Assembly (NCBI GenBank): GCA_963555705.1
Contig: OY743180.1
Span: 31,218,129-31,282,128, forward strand
DNA: 64,000 nt
DNA from: Ligustrum vulgare
Taxonomy: Eukaryota > Streptophyta > Magnoliopsida > Lamiales > Oleaceae
Reading direction: 5' to 3'
Below are positions 1 to 12,897 of the stretch, in pieces (the stretch's first letter is position 1; every line of letters starts with the position of its first letter). The notes beneath the pieces are model-generated. The model had not been told where the DNA came from. It made no database searches and saw only the letters and a program-made list of their open reading frames with translations. A program made the position numbers and the translations under genes.

Positions 1-1167
1 TTGCAGGAAAAAGTCTATAAAAATGCCTTTAAGCACAACATGAAAGATGTGATTACAAAATATATTTCCAGTACTGTATTACATCATGCCTTATACATGC
101 TATATTTAATACCACAAGAAAAACATATGGAAAATAGTCTTCGAGCAAAGCATACGAAAAGGAAATTTTGATACAAAATAACTTTGTCCTTGACCCATCA
201 TCGAGTATGCCGACTGACTTCCATCAACCTCAACGATCATACATCTAAGATTTTAGTATAAATACTATGAGTATAAGGAACACTCAGTAAGATACCATGC
301 TCGGATTTAACATGTTAATATTATACAAAAGAAAGCATTCAAACACATATTTGCACGTTCCGGCTTGCCGGTGCCCTTCGGACTTGTCTGAAGGCATAAA
401 TAGATATCTAACTTTGTGGACTTGTCCACATCTTTCATATTATGGTTTTCATGCATAACTTAAGCATAAATATTACCATGAAATCCTACCACTTGAGCGT
501 AGAAAGTATCTTACCTTAAAACTTGGATTAATTTTGGTGGAAAAGTGTACTTGAAAGTCCTAGTCTTTGTTCTTTTTCTTCTATTCTCACGAATATCTTT
601 TCTCTTTACTCTTCTTCACTAACACTTGATATTTGTTTTTCTTTTGAAAGTAGTTTTCTAGTTGTATAAATGTTAGCAAGAAACATTACTTAATTATCTA
701 AAAGGTAAAGAAAACCCATGGACTAAGTAAGGTATAAAGGTGACTATCTACCAAGTTGAAGTTTGGTGCCTCCACGTGAGCTTTATTTCATCATCAATAC
801 TTCATGCATGCATTCATGCACTTAATATCGCATTATGCCTTAATTTGAACACCTCATGTTTGCTCAAAATACCTCATGCTTGTTTAAACACTAAACACCT
901 CATGCTTTGCTTGTTACTTCACTACAAAGGTAAACTTCACTCTCGGCCAACTGAATAATAAAGAAATACTCATCAATAGTAAATAGGTGTAAAATTTGAA
1001 ATTTATCCCAAATCCCTAATTAACTCTTGGCAAACTTTTAATAATCCAACAATACAAACTTGGCAATCACTAATAATTTTGGCCATATCAAACTTTGAAA
1101 AGTTAAATTATCATCCTAAAAAATTAAATGAGCAAATTAAGCGAGCACAAAATTTCGGAGTGTTATA
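1..1167 (-). repeat. 3' LTR (partial) of a Tekay-type gypsy element
   Basis: This AT-rich stretch lies directly downstream, on the minus strand, of the pol remnant and polypurine tract of the element at 1-5365. The boundary at 1167 is set by the tract and by the minus-strand start TATAACACTCC, which resembles the usual TGTAACAC... start with the second base changed. The LTR runs off the left edge of the window, so its 3' end and TSD are not visible. No gene is seen in it; the small open frame near 740-958 has no recognisable feature. Confidence 0.7.
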
Positions 1168-1182
1168 TCCCTCCTCCCTTAA
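1168..1182 (-). other. Polypurine tract
   Basis: On the minus strand this reads AAGGGAGGAGGGA, between the end of pol (1212) and the LTR start (1167). It follows the stretch GAGGACGAAATT, which also precedes the tract of the related element at 53562. In this family the tract primes plus-strand DNA synthesis. Confidence 0.7.
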
Positions 1183-1211
1183 AAAATTTCGTCCTCGAAA
1201 TTACCTCGAAC

Positions 1212-4200
1212 TTAGTTGAAAAGTTCTGGATACTTGGTCTTGATTTCCTCTTCTCTTTCCCAAGTTGATTCTTCGACATTATGGTTTCACCATTGAACTC
1301 TCACCAATGGAATTTCTTTTGTCCTCAGTTGTTGGATTCGACGATCTAAGATTGGTACTGCTTTTTCCTCATAAGTCATGTTTTGTTTGATATCTAATGG
1401 TTGATAACTAACCACATGACACACATATTGTCTAAGCATTGACACGTGTAATAAATCATGAATTGCTTAAAAATCTGGTGGCAGAGCTATTCGATAAGCT
1501 GCATTTCCAACTTCCTGCAAAATTTCAAAAGGGCCCATGAATCTTGGTCGAAGTTCTCCCTTCTTTCCAAAGCGATAAACTCCCTTCATAGGTGCCACCT
1601 TTAAGAAAACCTTATCACCAACATCGAATGCTAAATCTTTTCTCCTTTTATCAGCATAACTTTTTTGTTGGTCCTGAGCTGCTTTGATTATATCACTTAT
1701 CTTATCAATGGCTCGACTGGTTTCCTCAATTATTTCTGGTCCCAAAACTCTTCTCTCAGCTACTTCATCCCAATAAAGAAGAGATCTACATTTTCTACCT
1801 TATAGAGTTTCGTAAGGTGCCATATTTATCGTAGCTTGATAGCTATTATTATAGGTAAACTCTACCAATGGCACATAATTTTCCCAACCGCCTCTTAAAT
1901 CAAGGACGCAGGCACGTAGTATATCCTCCAAATTTTGAATAGTCCACTCTAATTATCCATTTGTTTGAGGATGAAATGTCGTACTAAAATTTAACTTGGT
2001 TCCCATAGCTCCTTGCTTTCAAAATTTAGAAGTAAATCTTGGATCTCTATCAAATACAATCAAGGATGGGATACCATGTAAGTGGATGACCTCTTTGATG
2101 TATAATCGTGCATATTGATCCATACTAAAATTCATTCTCACTGGTAGAAAACGAGCTGACTTTGTTAACCGATCAACTGTAACCCACATAGCATTATTTC
2201 CCCTAGCTGATTTTGAAAAACCCATAACCAAATCCATAGTTATATGCTCCCATTTCCATTTTGGAATTTTTAATGGTTCCAACAATCCTGATGGCCTTTG
2301 ATGTTCAGCTTTCACTTGTTGACAAATCATACACTTCCTAACAAAAAGACCTATGCATTGTTTCATATTTCTCCACCACAATAAACTCCTTAGGTCTCGA
2401 TACATTTTTGTACCTCCTGGATGAGTAGTATATGGAATTAAGTGTGCTTCCTCAAGAATCTCTTTCCTCAATCCCTCATCTTTTGGTACACACAACCTTC
2501 CCTTAAAGAGCAAGGCTTTACCAAGGCCTAATTCAAAATCCTTTCACTTTCTAGTACCAACTTCTGATTTAATCTTTTGTAGGAAAGAATCCCCATCCTA
2601 TGCTACTCTAATTCGGTCTCTTAGTGTTGGTCGAATCATTAGAGCCGATATCCAGGTGATAGTTTGGGTTGGTGGAGTAGTTACATCTAGATGTAAGTTT
2701 TCTAAATCCTTTAACAACTGGTCTTGCATAGTAATTAACATTGTTAAATGTCCAACCGCCTTTCTGCTAAGAGCATCTGCTACTACATTAGCTTTACAAG
2801 GATGGTAAAGGATAGTGCAATCATAATCCTTCACTAGCCCAAGCCATCTCCTTTGCCTCATATTTAATTCCTTTTGGGTGAAAAAGTACTTCAGACTCTT
2901 ATGATCATATATATATATCACACCTACTTCCATATAAGTAATGACGCCATATCTTAAGGGCATGAACTACCATAGCCAATTCTGGATCATGTGTTGGGTA
3001 GTTCTATTCATATTGTTTCAATTGTCTAGAAGCGTAAGCTATCACCTTTCCATTATGCATCAGGACACACCTTATGCCCTGTTTTGAAGCATCACTGTAT
3101 ATGACGAATCCATCTGATCCATATGGTATTGTCAACACTGGAGTTGTTATTAATCTTCATTTCAGTTCTTGGAAGCTCTATTAACATTTCTCTATCCATT
3201 GAAATTTATCCCTTTAAGAGTCAACTAGGTCAATGGTCTAGCTATTTTAGAAAATCCCTCGATAAACCTTCTGTAGTAACCAACTAATCCCAAGAAGCTA
3301 CATATTTCTCCAACATTGGTTGGTCTTACCCAATTATTCACTGCTTCAACTTTAGTTGGGTATACTTCAATTCCTTGTGGTGTGATTACATGCCCCGGAA
3401 AACCTACTAATCAACCAAAATTCACATTTCTTGAATTTGGCATAAAGCTTCTCTTTTCTTAGGGTTTCCAAGACAATCGTGAGATGTTTCTCATGTTCTT
3501 CATCACTCTTCGAATAAATTAAGATGTCATCAATAAAAACTATGAAAAATTGATCTAAGTATTCATGGAATACTAGATCCATAAATACTGTTGGGGCATT
3601 AGTTAATCCAAAAGGCATCACTAAAAATTCATAATCCCCATAGCATGTTCTAAAAGCTGTCTTAGGGATATCATCCGACTTAATTTTTAATTGATGATAT
3701 CTTGATCTCAGATCAATCTTTGAAAATACTGTAGCCCCCTTGAGTTGGTCAAACAAATCTTCTATTCTAGGAAGTGGGTATTTGTTTTTGATAGTGAGGT
3801 GATTCAATTCTTGATAGTCAACACACAGCCTCATTGTTCCATCCTTCTTTTTCACAAATAGCGCAGCGCACCCCAAGGTGATACACTTGGTCTAATAAAA
3901 CCTTTATCAAGAAACTCCTTCAACTGTACCTTTAACTCTTGTAGTTCCAATGGTGCCATACGATATGGAGCCTTTGAAATAGGTGTTGCTCCTTAAAGAT
4001 CTTCTAGAAAAACATCTTTATATTGTTGAACTATTCGAACATCCTCAACTGACAACTTATCTTGTTTAATGTTGGACATTGATACTAGAAATTCTTGACA
4101 TAATTCCTTCCTCAACATCCTTTCAACCTGAGTTGTTGACACTATAGGAGGCAAGGTATTTGTCTTAGTTCCCACAAAACTAAACTCCTTTTCTCCGGGT

Positions 4201-4741
4201 CTTTGGAAAATAACCACTCCCTCGGTACAACGAACAGTTGCATAGTTTTTAGACAATCAATCCATACCAAGGATGACATCAAAGTCTTTTATTGTTAACG
4301 AAATTAAATCTACCTCTATATCTCTACTATCAATTTCCATCTTAAGATCTCTAGCTATTTGGTCAGCAACAAGTATCTTTCCAGATGGAAGAGATATTTC
4401 TAAGGTATACGGAAGGAATTCACATTCTACTTTAGACTTTGCAACAAATGAAGAAGAAATGAACCAATGCGTAGCTCCAGAATCTATAAGTACAAATGCA
4501 GGCATATTGGAAACAGAGACGATACGTGCTAGGACATTAGGCTCTCGCTCTACTTCTTGCCTAGATAAGGAGAAAACCCTTGTTTTCCATTTCTTGTCAT
4601 CTCCAGCCTTCTGCATCTGATTCTGGGGGCATTCTTTAGCAAAATGTTCTGATTTTCCACACCCGAAACAAACATTTTTTCCCAATAAGCATTCTTCAAA
4701 TCCTCTTGGTAGCCCGCATCACTATTTTTCCACAGATACAA
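1212..4741 (-). pseudogene. Tekay/Del chromovirus pol remnant
   Basis: Conceptual minus-strand translation gives the gypsy domains in order, broken by stops and frameshifts. A CCHC knuckle (CFGCGKSEHFAKEC) and a protease with LIDSGATH are at 4257-4685. A protease-RT linker is at 3993-4256. Reverse transcriptase with the FIDD catalytic motif is at 3367-3876. RNase H ending DALSRKA is at 2598-2963. The integrase zinc finger and core, with MDLV and FDRD aspartates, are at 2019-2513, and the integrase C-terminus with a GPF motif is at 1467-1745. Beyond a stop, a chromodomain-like tail with an internal TGA runs to a final TAA at 1212. Gag upstream of the knuckle is missing, deleted together with part of the 5' LTR. 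The domain order and tail place it in the chromoviruses, closest to the elements at 30680-35149 and 53604-58346. It is clearly inactive. Confidence 0.88.
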
Positions 4742-4756
4742 TCAATCCCGAGCTAG

Positions 4757-5365
4757 CCTGAAAAATGTTTTAAAATATGGATTGAGCATATGAATATACT
4801 CAATATAGATTTCGCAGTATTTTTACAATTTAATATCAAAAGCAAGCAGATTACACACATAACATACTTTCATAGTGGGATAGAAACCGATCATCTCATT
4901 CTCAGTTTAGGTCATACCCATTCTCATTCTCCACTTAGGGTTTAGCCCTATGGATGGCTTCCGGAGATCTACATAACCTTTGCTATTACCCATAAGATCC
5001 TCATTACTATTACTTTGGATCACATAATAATGCATAAATTACTCAAACTTAAAATATTAAAAAGCGATAACACATACCACTTGGCACATATAGAAATTCA
5101 TACCTTAATACATGAGATGAACTTTGAAAGAAAACATGATTGTACGTTGAAAATATTTTTCTGAACTTTGGAAGGGCAAAAAATGTGAAAAGTATATTTT
5201 TATTATGAACTTGATGATTGATCTGATTTTGGGGAAATATTTATAGATATAATCACGGTATAACGTTTGAGTTCTAAAATGGTTTACAATTGAAAAGCTG
5301 TGCATATCAAGCATTAAACATGACCCTATTAAACTCCTAACACTCGGAATTTTTGACATGTTATA
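4757..5365 (-). repeat. 5' LTR fragment of the Tekay-type element
   Basis: The stretch beginning at about 4757 matches the solo LTR at 23604-24857 in the same orientation. The shared landmark is the block around GAGCATATGAATATACTC, with collinear similarity through about 5110. The part of the LTR corresponding to the first ~290 bases of that solo LTR is missing, together with primer-binding site and gag, so one deletion joins LTR interior to the knuckle region. The right boundary near 5365 (ending TGTTATA) is inferred from the other LTR and is uncertain. Confidence 0.6.
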
Positions 5366-6312
5366 GACCATGTTTTGTACATTCATGTATCCGAAGATGG
5401 CTAGAAAAAAAAGTTCATTATTTCATGATGATGTCAGGGGCTGAATATGGGCGGTCAACCTTCTTTGCAAAAATTCAAACTTGTGTTTTATTCCTAGTTT
5501 GGAGGTTGTGGTTGTGTTTACCTCTTATTTCTTTTGATGTTTATGTTCTCTAATGTTATTTGTTTCTTCTTTGTGAGGAATAAACCACTTGTGCCACACC
5601 AGACCAAGCTTGGAAACAAAAAGAAACGGTTTTAAATCAAATGATATCAAAAGAAAGCTCCAAATGAAGAAATTTGCATCTCCAAACCCGAAAAGTATTT
5701 GAAACCCTCTCTTATGTGTTTATTCAATTATTATATCTTCTCGACTTAGATTGAGGGAAATGTGTATCTCTAGTTTGGGGGTGGAGTCTTATTCATTCTC
5801 TTATCATTCACTCGATTCTTGGGTATAAAATTTTGAAAATTGAAAAACCTTAAAAACTAATATATATACATGAAAAAATTTGAAGATTTTTTTAACATGT
5901 TTATGGCCTAGGAAATAATTTGGATCAACTTTGTACTTTAGCTAGAGTAATGAACAACATAAAAACTTGATTTTTATTGACTTATTATTCATGTTAGACT
6001 TTCATATTCTTCAGCACATAGCCATTATTAAATTATTACTTGTGTAGGAGTATGTTTAACATATGTGGGATTTACTTATTCAAATTTAACTTAGGAATGA
6101 CTTAATAATTCCAAAACTTAGATCTATAGACATCCTGACCCTAAATTAGAACCAAACCGTATATGCATGTATTGATGGTTAAGGGTCTGTGATTTTACAC
6201 TTTTTGTTGAAAGAATTCTGTCAGTGGGTATAAGCCAGAACTAGTATAAAAAGAAAAAAAATGATAAATGTCTTATTCCACTCTTTGTAGCCTTCATGAC
6301 TTGAGCAAGTAA

Positions 6313-6564
6313 GCTTTTAATGGTTTTTAAAACCTGGCACCTTAAATTCTTCTGAGTTGGGAGTTCTCAGCCCAAAGCTCATTACATGAGTCACTTAGAA
6401 AGCTTACAGAGAGGAGACTTACACATAATAAAATATTACATATTTAACTTTTCTTTGTCACTTTTGTGACTCGGGTAATTAAGTTCAAGGGGTTCTTTAA
6501 ACCTGGAGCCCTAAAGTTGTCTGGCTTGGGAGTCATCAACCTAAAGCTCGCTGCAGGAGTCACA
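6313..6564 (+). repeat. Imperfect ~80-bp direct repeat
   Basis: Two diverged copies lie at about 6313-6395 and 6487-6564. Shared blocks in order include AAACCTGG, TTGGGAGT, AAAGCTC and GAGTCAC. The copies are separated by about 90 bases of AT-rich sequence. Repeats in the 3' untranslated internal region are known in the Tat/Ogre lineage. Confidence 0.6.
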
Positions 6565-7093
6565 TAAAAAGAAAATGGGAAAAGTGTTGAACAAAGATGA
6601 TAAAAGACAAGTATAATAAAAAGAAAAAGTCGTCCATAAAATAATAAAGTGCATGATATAAGCTTTGTTGACTAAAACTTTGGAAATTGGGGTGTAGAAT
6701 TGGGGATTTCTTGCTTGCAGCTTGTTGTCCATGCATATTTTTAATCCGGCTATCTTGTTTGGAAAAACACAATGTAAAAATGTTTAGAAACCACTATAGA
6801 GGGAAACATGGGATTTGGGAGAAATGTAAACAATTGTGATCATCCATGAGCATTGTAAGGTAAATCATTAGAATATCATAGGTTGACTACATGTGATTTG
6901 GGTTTGCTTACACATAATTAACCACACTATATTAAGTATGTTCTTACATGAGTATGCGTTTGACTTTAACTATTCACTCTCTCTCTCTCTCTCAAAGTCT
7001 AGCATGAGATAACTATAACTATTTTTATTGTGTTACTTTGCATTGTTGCTTTATAGTTTAGTTCTAGTTTGTTCGAGGGTGAACAATAATTCT

Positions 7094-7107
7094 AATTTGG
7101 GGGTATT
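7094..7107 (+). other. Polypurine tract before a Tat-like 3' LTR
   Basis: The sequence AATTTGGGGGTATT immediately precedes the LTR start TGATAAG. This is the expected place for plus-strand priming and matches the Tat-lineage pattern of a G-run followed by TTTGATAA. Confidence 0.65.
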
Positions 7108-8487
7108 TGATAAGTGTATTTTATACACTTATTTGTATGTCTAAACTGGAATAATATATTGTCGTTTTAGGATAAACTCTACATAATTGTTTTGTATACA
7201 TTGCATAAAATATCCCTAGGATCATATGAATGAAGTAAATTGTGGAAATAATGCAAAGACTGGATGAAAGTGGAGCCTAAAGTGCACAAGTGGGTGATGA
7301 TGATGTCACTCGGGAAGTACAAGAAATGCTTAGTGCAAGAAATCAATGTGTTGCAATAAAAGGATGATGAACTCACGCACAATTAATGATCAGGGACCTA
7401 CTTAAACATATTTGAAAGTTGGAAATCTCGCAGGAAAAGTTGAACTACATGACCATGCCCTATAATGCAGGTTTCCGCACGACTGTACGTCAAATTAGCA
7501 TAACATGTTTTTGCGTGTCTACGCGGACCAGCGAAGTCAGACCCAATTTGCGATCTTGTCTTGTTTTCTTTCCTTGTGGGCCTAGGTTTCAACTACAACT
7601 ATTTAAGGGACATGACATGCACAAATTCCAAACTTTTGCACATACTTTAAAGAACATAATTTAGTGTTTTATCATATAAATCTTGGGAGGAAAATCAAGG
7701 CGAAGGCGTGGGAATTGAAGATTATCAACGGGGAGCAAATTCTTGGTGAAAGACTTCCTTTCATTTGTTAATTTGATAAACTCTACTTGCGTAGTAATTC
7801 TTATATCTATATTTTTATTTTCTTATTGATGAACAACTAATCATTTAGTTGAGATAAATGATGTAGTTTAGTTTTACGGTTTTAATTCTACATTTCAAGT
7901 TTTGCACTTGCATTGCATGTGTTGGTTTTATTTTGTGTTTAATGCGTGAATTAATTCACAACTAATTCAAAGATATAATGAGTTGTTTTCATAATCCGAG
8001 AGGTGAGCTAACAATCCAGATTGTGGAATAAAATCCGATGATTGAATGAACGATAAAGATATACGTTTGTTATTATTTCAATCGCTACATGAATTCTTGT
8101 GTTCCCTGCACCTTTTTATTATGACCCGCTGTAAAGATACATGGTTGACTGAATTAGGTAGAGTTGATTTAAACTCGAGAGAGGCATTTCATACGCATAA
8201 GTGAATTCAATCGAGAATATTGGAATTAAAAGTATTTAGTATGGTGAAATCGTGAGTCCTAACACTTTCAAACATCAATTTAGAAAATTCACAATTTTAA
8301 TCTTTTCTTTTGCTTTTTAGTTAAGATATTCTAGTTTAGATAATTCATCACAATTTGACTGTTCAAATAAGGCAAAAACTACCATATTTTGGTACTTTAT
8401 TACATTCCTATTGGGATGATAACTCGAACTCTTTTGTGCAATTTATTACTTGATTGCGATATTGTAGATTTGCAATTTAGTATATCA
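7108..8487 (+). repeat. 3' LTR of a Tat/Athila-like gypsy element
   Basis: The LTR begins with TGATAAGTGTATTTTATACA, which forms a terminal hairpin with the next bases and is nearly identical to the start of the solo LTR at 13928-15545 (minus strand). It ends in TATATCA at 8487. Directly beyond, sequence matching the interior of the copia LTR resumes (compare 25208 onward), so the element appears to have inserted into the 5' LTR of the copia element. Its own 5' LTR and left TSD are not found. Length is 1,380 bp. No gene is seen inside. Confidence 0.65.
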
Positions 8488-9268
8488 AGTTTTTCTCAAT
8501 CTCGTCCATTCTTAATTCTTGATAAAAAATTTGTTTTCCCACACTTATATTGAAGTGTAAATCTCTCTTCATACTTAACTTGTTTGATTTGTTACGAAAG
8601 ATTATTGGATGAGAACTTTGATTCAAAGATATACACTATTTCATTATCTATCATTCATTAAAATTTACAACATAAAAACTTGATTTTTACTATTTGCTAT
8701 CTATTGAAGTGTTATCCTAACTCTCTAAATATTTGACTTGATTATATCATTTGTTAAGAGAGTTCCATCAATTGTAAATTTATCATTTTTATTTTGGTGG
8801 TTTTGAGAACCCGTGAAAACTCGGTTGTTGCTAAGGATAGGCACTCCTTGTTGTAAGTAACCTAAGAATAAGCACTCCTTGTTATAAGTCACTTAAGGAT
8901 AAATGACCCCTGCTGCAAATTACTTAAGGAATTGGTACTCCTTTTTGTAAGTTACCACTATAGTAAATTTGACCTTACTCATGACAGAGAGCTTGGTAAC
9001 GGGGATGTAGAACACATTATGTGTCGAACCTGATTAAATTTTCTTGACATCTTGACATTATTGCATTTTATTTTAAATTGTTAATTACATTGTGTTATAA
9101 CTATTTAAGTGACAATATTTGATCTAAGTTATCCAATTTGCATATTTACTTATCTTATTACACTTTGCACTTATATCTTGTGCATTGATTTTTCTTTGAG
9201 ATTAATTTTCAAAAAATTGTTTCAAAAACCAATTCACCCCCTCTTGGTTAGTCGTTGTTAGGTTGTCA
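8488..9268 (+). repeat. Truncated 5' LTR of the copia element
   Basis: From about 8500 the sequence matches the 3' LTR region from about 25208. Shared blocks include ACACTTATATTGAAGTGTAAA, the repeated ACTCCTTGTTGTAAG-type phrases near 8840-8950 (counterpart 25520-25650), and the terminal stretch before 9268. The end GTTGTCA followed by two bases and the primer-binding site sets the boundary. The left part of the LTR was replaced by the Tat-like LTR ending at 8487. Confidence 0.75.
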
Positions 9269-9270
9269 AT

Positions 9271-9282
9271 TGGTATCAGAGT
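9271..9282 (+). other. Primer-binding site, initiator tRNA-Met
   Basis: TGGTATCAGAGT lies two bases after the LTR end. It matches the common plant site TGGTATCAGAGC except for the last base, and would prime minus-strand synthesis. Confidence 0.85.
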
Positions 9283-9317
9283 ATAGGTACTCAATCTTAA
9301 AAGATTTATAATCTATT

Positions 9318-10460
9318 ATGGCTAATCATAATATTGAAGGGTATTCTACAAATTGTCCTCCTTTATTTTATGGTATACATTATAATTATTGGAAAACTAG
9401 AATAATGATTTATAGTCAATCAATCGATTATAATGTTTGGGAGGTTATTGGATTTGGCCCTCATGTGCTTACCAATATCATAAAAGTAGATGGAAGACTC
9501 GACCAAATTATTTTAAAACCTAGTGAAGAATACGATGAACATGATAAATGAAAATTGTCTTTAAATGCTAGAGCCAAAAAAATACATTATTATGTTTTGA
9601 ATATAAATGAATTTAATCGTATTAGTACATGTGATTCTGCATATTATATTTGGCATGGATTAGAAATCACACATGGGCATAAACTAAGTGAAAGAAACTA
9701 AGATAAATCTTTTGTTTAAAGATTTTGAAAATTTATTTATGAAACAAGATGAATCTATTGCTAGCGTGATTACTAGGTTTTTCGATATTGTCAATGGCCT
9801 CAAAGATTTCAATAAAAAAAATTCGAATGTGGAACTTGTGAACAAAATGCTTAGGTCTCTCTTGGAAGATTGGGACTCCTTGAGGATGTTAATTGAAAAC
9901 ACCAAAGATGTCAATACATATCCTTTGGAAGAGCTCTATGGAACTTTGATGACTTATGAGCTCAATCATGCTGAAACAAAGGAAAAATCTAGAAAGCAAA
10001 AGAGGAAGAAAAAGAAGGATTCTCCTAGAAGACAAATTGCTTTAAAATCATCAAAGATGAAGAAAGCTCAAACTCAAATATGAGTAATGAGGAACTTGAT
10101 GATCTTATTCTCCTTGTCAAAAAGTGGAGAGGCTTTCGCAACAATCGTTGATTCCAAAATAAATAAGACAAAGGTGAAGAAAGGAACAAGAAGGTTGTTT
10201 GTTATGATTGTGATAAACCCGGTCACAAAATATCGAATGTCCCAACAAGAAGAAATTCTTCAAAAAGAAAGCTCTACAAGCCACTTTGGGTGAAAGTAAT
10301 GATGAGCAATAAGTAAGTGAAAGTCAAGAAGAAGTTGCAAATATGTGCTTCATGGACATTGAGGATGAGGTAAACACAAATGACGTTCCCTCTTATGATG
10401 AATTATCTACTTCCTATGAAAAAACCATTGAAGCTTTTGAAAAAACTTGCTGTTAAACAT
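9318..10460 (+). pseudogene. Copia gag remnant
   Basis: A start codon at 9318 opens a copia-type gag (UBN2-like). The N-terminal part contains the family's W-K-x-R pattern (YWKTRIMIY) and runs to a TGA at 9549. Coding resumes out of frame at about 9688 (FFDIVNGLKD, LLEDWDSL, YPLEELYGTL) and becomes lysine-rich before a stop at 10081. A further frame carries a zinc knuckle beginning CYDCDKPGH near 10205-10230. A single-base shift inside the knuckle moves its last cysteine and the following lysine-rich tail (CPNKKKFFKKK) into another frame. Acidic linker sequence follows to about 10460, where decay makes the end arbitrary. Gag would form the particle and bind RNA; this copy cannot do so. Confidence 0.8.
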
Positions 10461-10561
10461 TCCACCCTTAAAAAGTAACATATTTTATTGAAAATTGAAA
10501 CCAAAAAGATTTTAGAAAAATAAAATGTCATTAATAAGGAAATGATGATCACAATGCCTTG

Positions 10562-12892
10562 TGTAGCGACCGAGACTTTTCCATGACTTATTTAAATAAA
10601 TATTATTTATTTTTAAAATGTGTCGCTACAACTTTTCCCTGTATTCTAAAAGCATGTGTTCGTCTAGCCAGTGAAGTGAAATTAAATTTATTTTAAATTA
10701 ATATTAGCCCAATTCTAAATATTATTAAATGATGACCAAATCCATTATTTATTTTAAAAGCTCAATTTCTAATTAACTAAATTCAAGTATTTTAAGTCCA
10801 AGTTCTAATTTATTTTAGATCCAAACTTTTAAGCCCAACTCTTAATTTTATTTTCTTATTGTCCAATCTCAATTTAGTCCAATCCAACCCCTTTAAGCCC
10901 AAGTGCCATTTCGAGTCCTACAAGCCATTCAAACTCAATCATATTCATTTTTCCTTGGCTCAGGTTATTTCATCCATCCCCCACATTTTATTTCCTTATT
11001 TCAGTTTGAATCTCATTACCACAGTCATCACTATTTTCACTCAATCAAAGATCCATCTTTACCTTTCCAAAAAAATTTAAATCCATAATCAACCTTAGAA
11101 TTTCTCCCGAAAATGCCAAAGCTGACCAAAGCAAGTGCAATGACTATCACATTTTGTTAGGTTCCTTTCCTGCACCTCTTCCCCAGAATTTCATAACTTC
11201 AGCCTCTCAATCATCCTTAAACTCCTAGCAAATCACCCACAATTCCTAAATCAGAGCTCAATCACATTAATAACCCTGACTCACTTCTTCCTTTCCATGC
11301 AACTTATTGGAAATTTCCTCAATCCAGCCATCTTTCCCTAAACCAAAATTTATCCTAATTTACCTATTTTAACTACAATAAATCCTTAAACTATACATTC
11401 CCCCACGTTCAGAAACCATCGCAGCGACTCCCAGCAAATCTCATGTTCGGGTATGAAGTTCTCTCCTTCCCCATTAGCCATTTTCAATAAGACATGCAGT
11501 ACCTACTGCCCACATCGAAACCGCCACTGCCCAAGTTCCAATCAACACCTGAACCCACAACCAATCCATCCAAAATATGCAATAGAAAATTACACAGACC
11601 CATGTCAAACTCCAATCCACACCAAAATGAACATCACCAATTCATCTCCCAACTACACCTACACAAAACCTGCTACCTCCATTGCTCACCATCAAAGTTT
11701 CAAGTTTCAGCCACTCCAATTTCACACAAATCAGCCACCACTCGTACGCCACACCCGCCACCACATACTTTCCAAATTCGTTGTCCCCTCCAGTCAACCC
11801 AATATTCCATAATAATAGAGAAAACAAGGTAACCCACAACTAACCTTGAAGCCTCGATTGGTATACCGACGGTCGAATTCTGTCGGAGGGGCGAACCCGT
11901 TGCCCCTCTTTTTTCTCTCTCTCTCTCTCTCTCTAATGAGTTTAGTGAGAGAGAGAGAGTTGAGGAGATGTAGATATATATTTTTATATTTTTAACATTT
12001 TTGAAATTTTACCAATTAAGTCCCTTATGTTTCAAAATCATTTATTTCAGTCATTTTCAGCTTTTTAAAGTGTTTAATTTTAATTCTTAGATTTTAAAAC
12101 GTTTTATTGAGCTCCTACAGTCTTAGAATATTTTCAGTTAGCCCACTATTTTCGAAAAGATCAATTCCAGCCCCTAAACCTTTAAATTCCCAAAACTTCA
12201 TTTTATCACTTTAAATTTTAGATTTTCGAAATACTAAATTAATTTAATTTTTCTTTGGCTAGACGAGACATTTGGAGATTTAAAGGATTAACGTGATACT
12301 TTTCGCACCACTTTCAAACTCGTGAATTTGAGGTAGACTCGCCCCCACTAATTAGTTTAAATTATAATTATATGTCTTATATGAATCTACGTGATTTATA
12401 TGCTTTGAAGCATGAGACGAGACTACCCACACACTATGATTTTTAAAGAGCCTTTAATTTTATTAAAAGAGCCTATGATTATGATGATGGTGTCATTTTA
12501 TGATTGCATAAGTATGTGTTGAATTATTTTGTAAATTAATTATTGGCGATGAGTCTATTGAGTATTTCTTCGAAATGCTCATTCCATTTTTAACAGTTTT
12601 TGCAAATCTCAGAGATGGCGGTAAATGAAAGGGCAGCGTTGGGAAATTTAATAATGATGCTAAATTTTAGTCAAGTTTTATGAATATTATCGATTCAATT
12701 ATTCAAAGTTACTTTCCTTTGAAAAATTGAGCTTTAAGTTTTATCAATTGTTTATAATTCATTTGATTAAGTTTCCGCTGAAGTTTTTCAAATAATGAAT
12801 TTGATGATTAAAGTTAAATGTATTTTTCGCAATAAAGCTACCTTTAAAGGACGACGTGGCGTCCCGAGTTTCACGGAATTCGGGGCGTTACA
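10562..12892 (+). mobile_element. Solo LTR of a gypsy element (TSD CCTTG)
   Basis: The element starts TGTAGCGACC and ends GGGGCGTTACA, an imperfect terminal inverted repeat. It is flanked by CCTTG at 10557-10561 and 12893-12897. Length is 2,331 bp with no internal retrotransposon domain, so it is a solo LTR left by recombination between two LTRs. It is related to the minus-strand LTR at 59853-62110, sharing the block around TGAGTATTT...GAAATGCTCAT and a (TC)n run (about 11914-11934 here). Open frames of 60-120 codons at 10859-11839 are low-complexity and overlap in several frames, and I do not call them genes. Confidence 0.9.
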
Positions 12893-12897
12893 CCTTG

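Larger units (their letters stand above)
5366..7107 (+). other. Non-coding 3' internal region of a Tat/Athila-like gypsy element
   Basis: No convincing coding sequence is present in these 1.7 kb. The region ends in a stretch resembling the 3' end of Tat-lineage elements (GTTCGAGGGTGAACAA, then a G-rich tract), directly before the LTR start at 7108. The other Tat-like end in this window (63640-63676) has the matching phrase GTTCGAGGATGAACAA. Long non-coding 3' regions are usual in this lineage. It contains an imperfect direct repeat (separate entry) and a short (CT)n run near 6977-6993. Confidence 0.55.

Noticed and set aside
4273..4620. 115-codon plus-strand frame
   Set aside because: It is the antisense shadow of the gypsy knuckle/protease coding region on the minus strand.
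8488..8495. AGTTTTT after the Tat-like LTR as the start of a Tat internal region
   Set aside because: It resembles the Tat phrase before the tRNA-Asp primer site, but that site itself is absent and the following bases match copia LTR sequence. It is more likely target DNA.
10859..11839. Proline/serine/threonine-rich frames of 60-119 codons in the solo LTR
   Set aside because: They are low-complexity, overlap in two plus frames and one minus frame, and lie wholly inside an LTR with a clear TSD.
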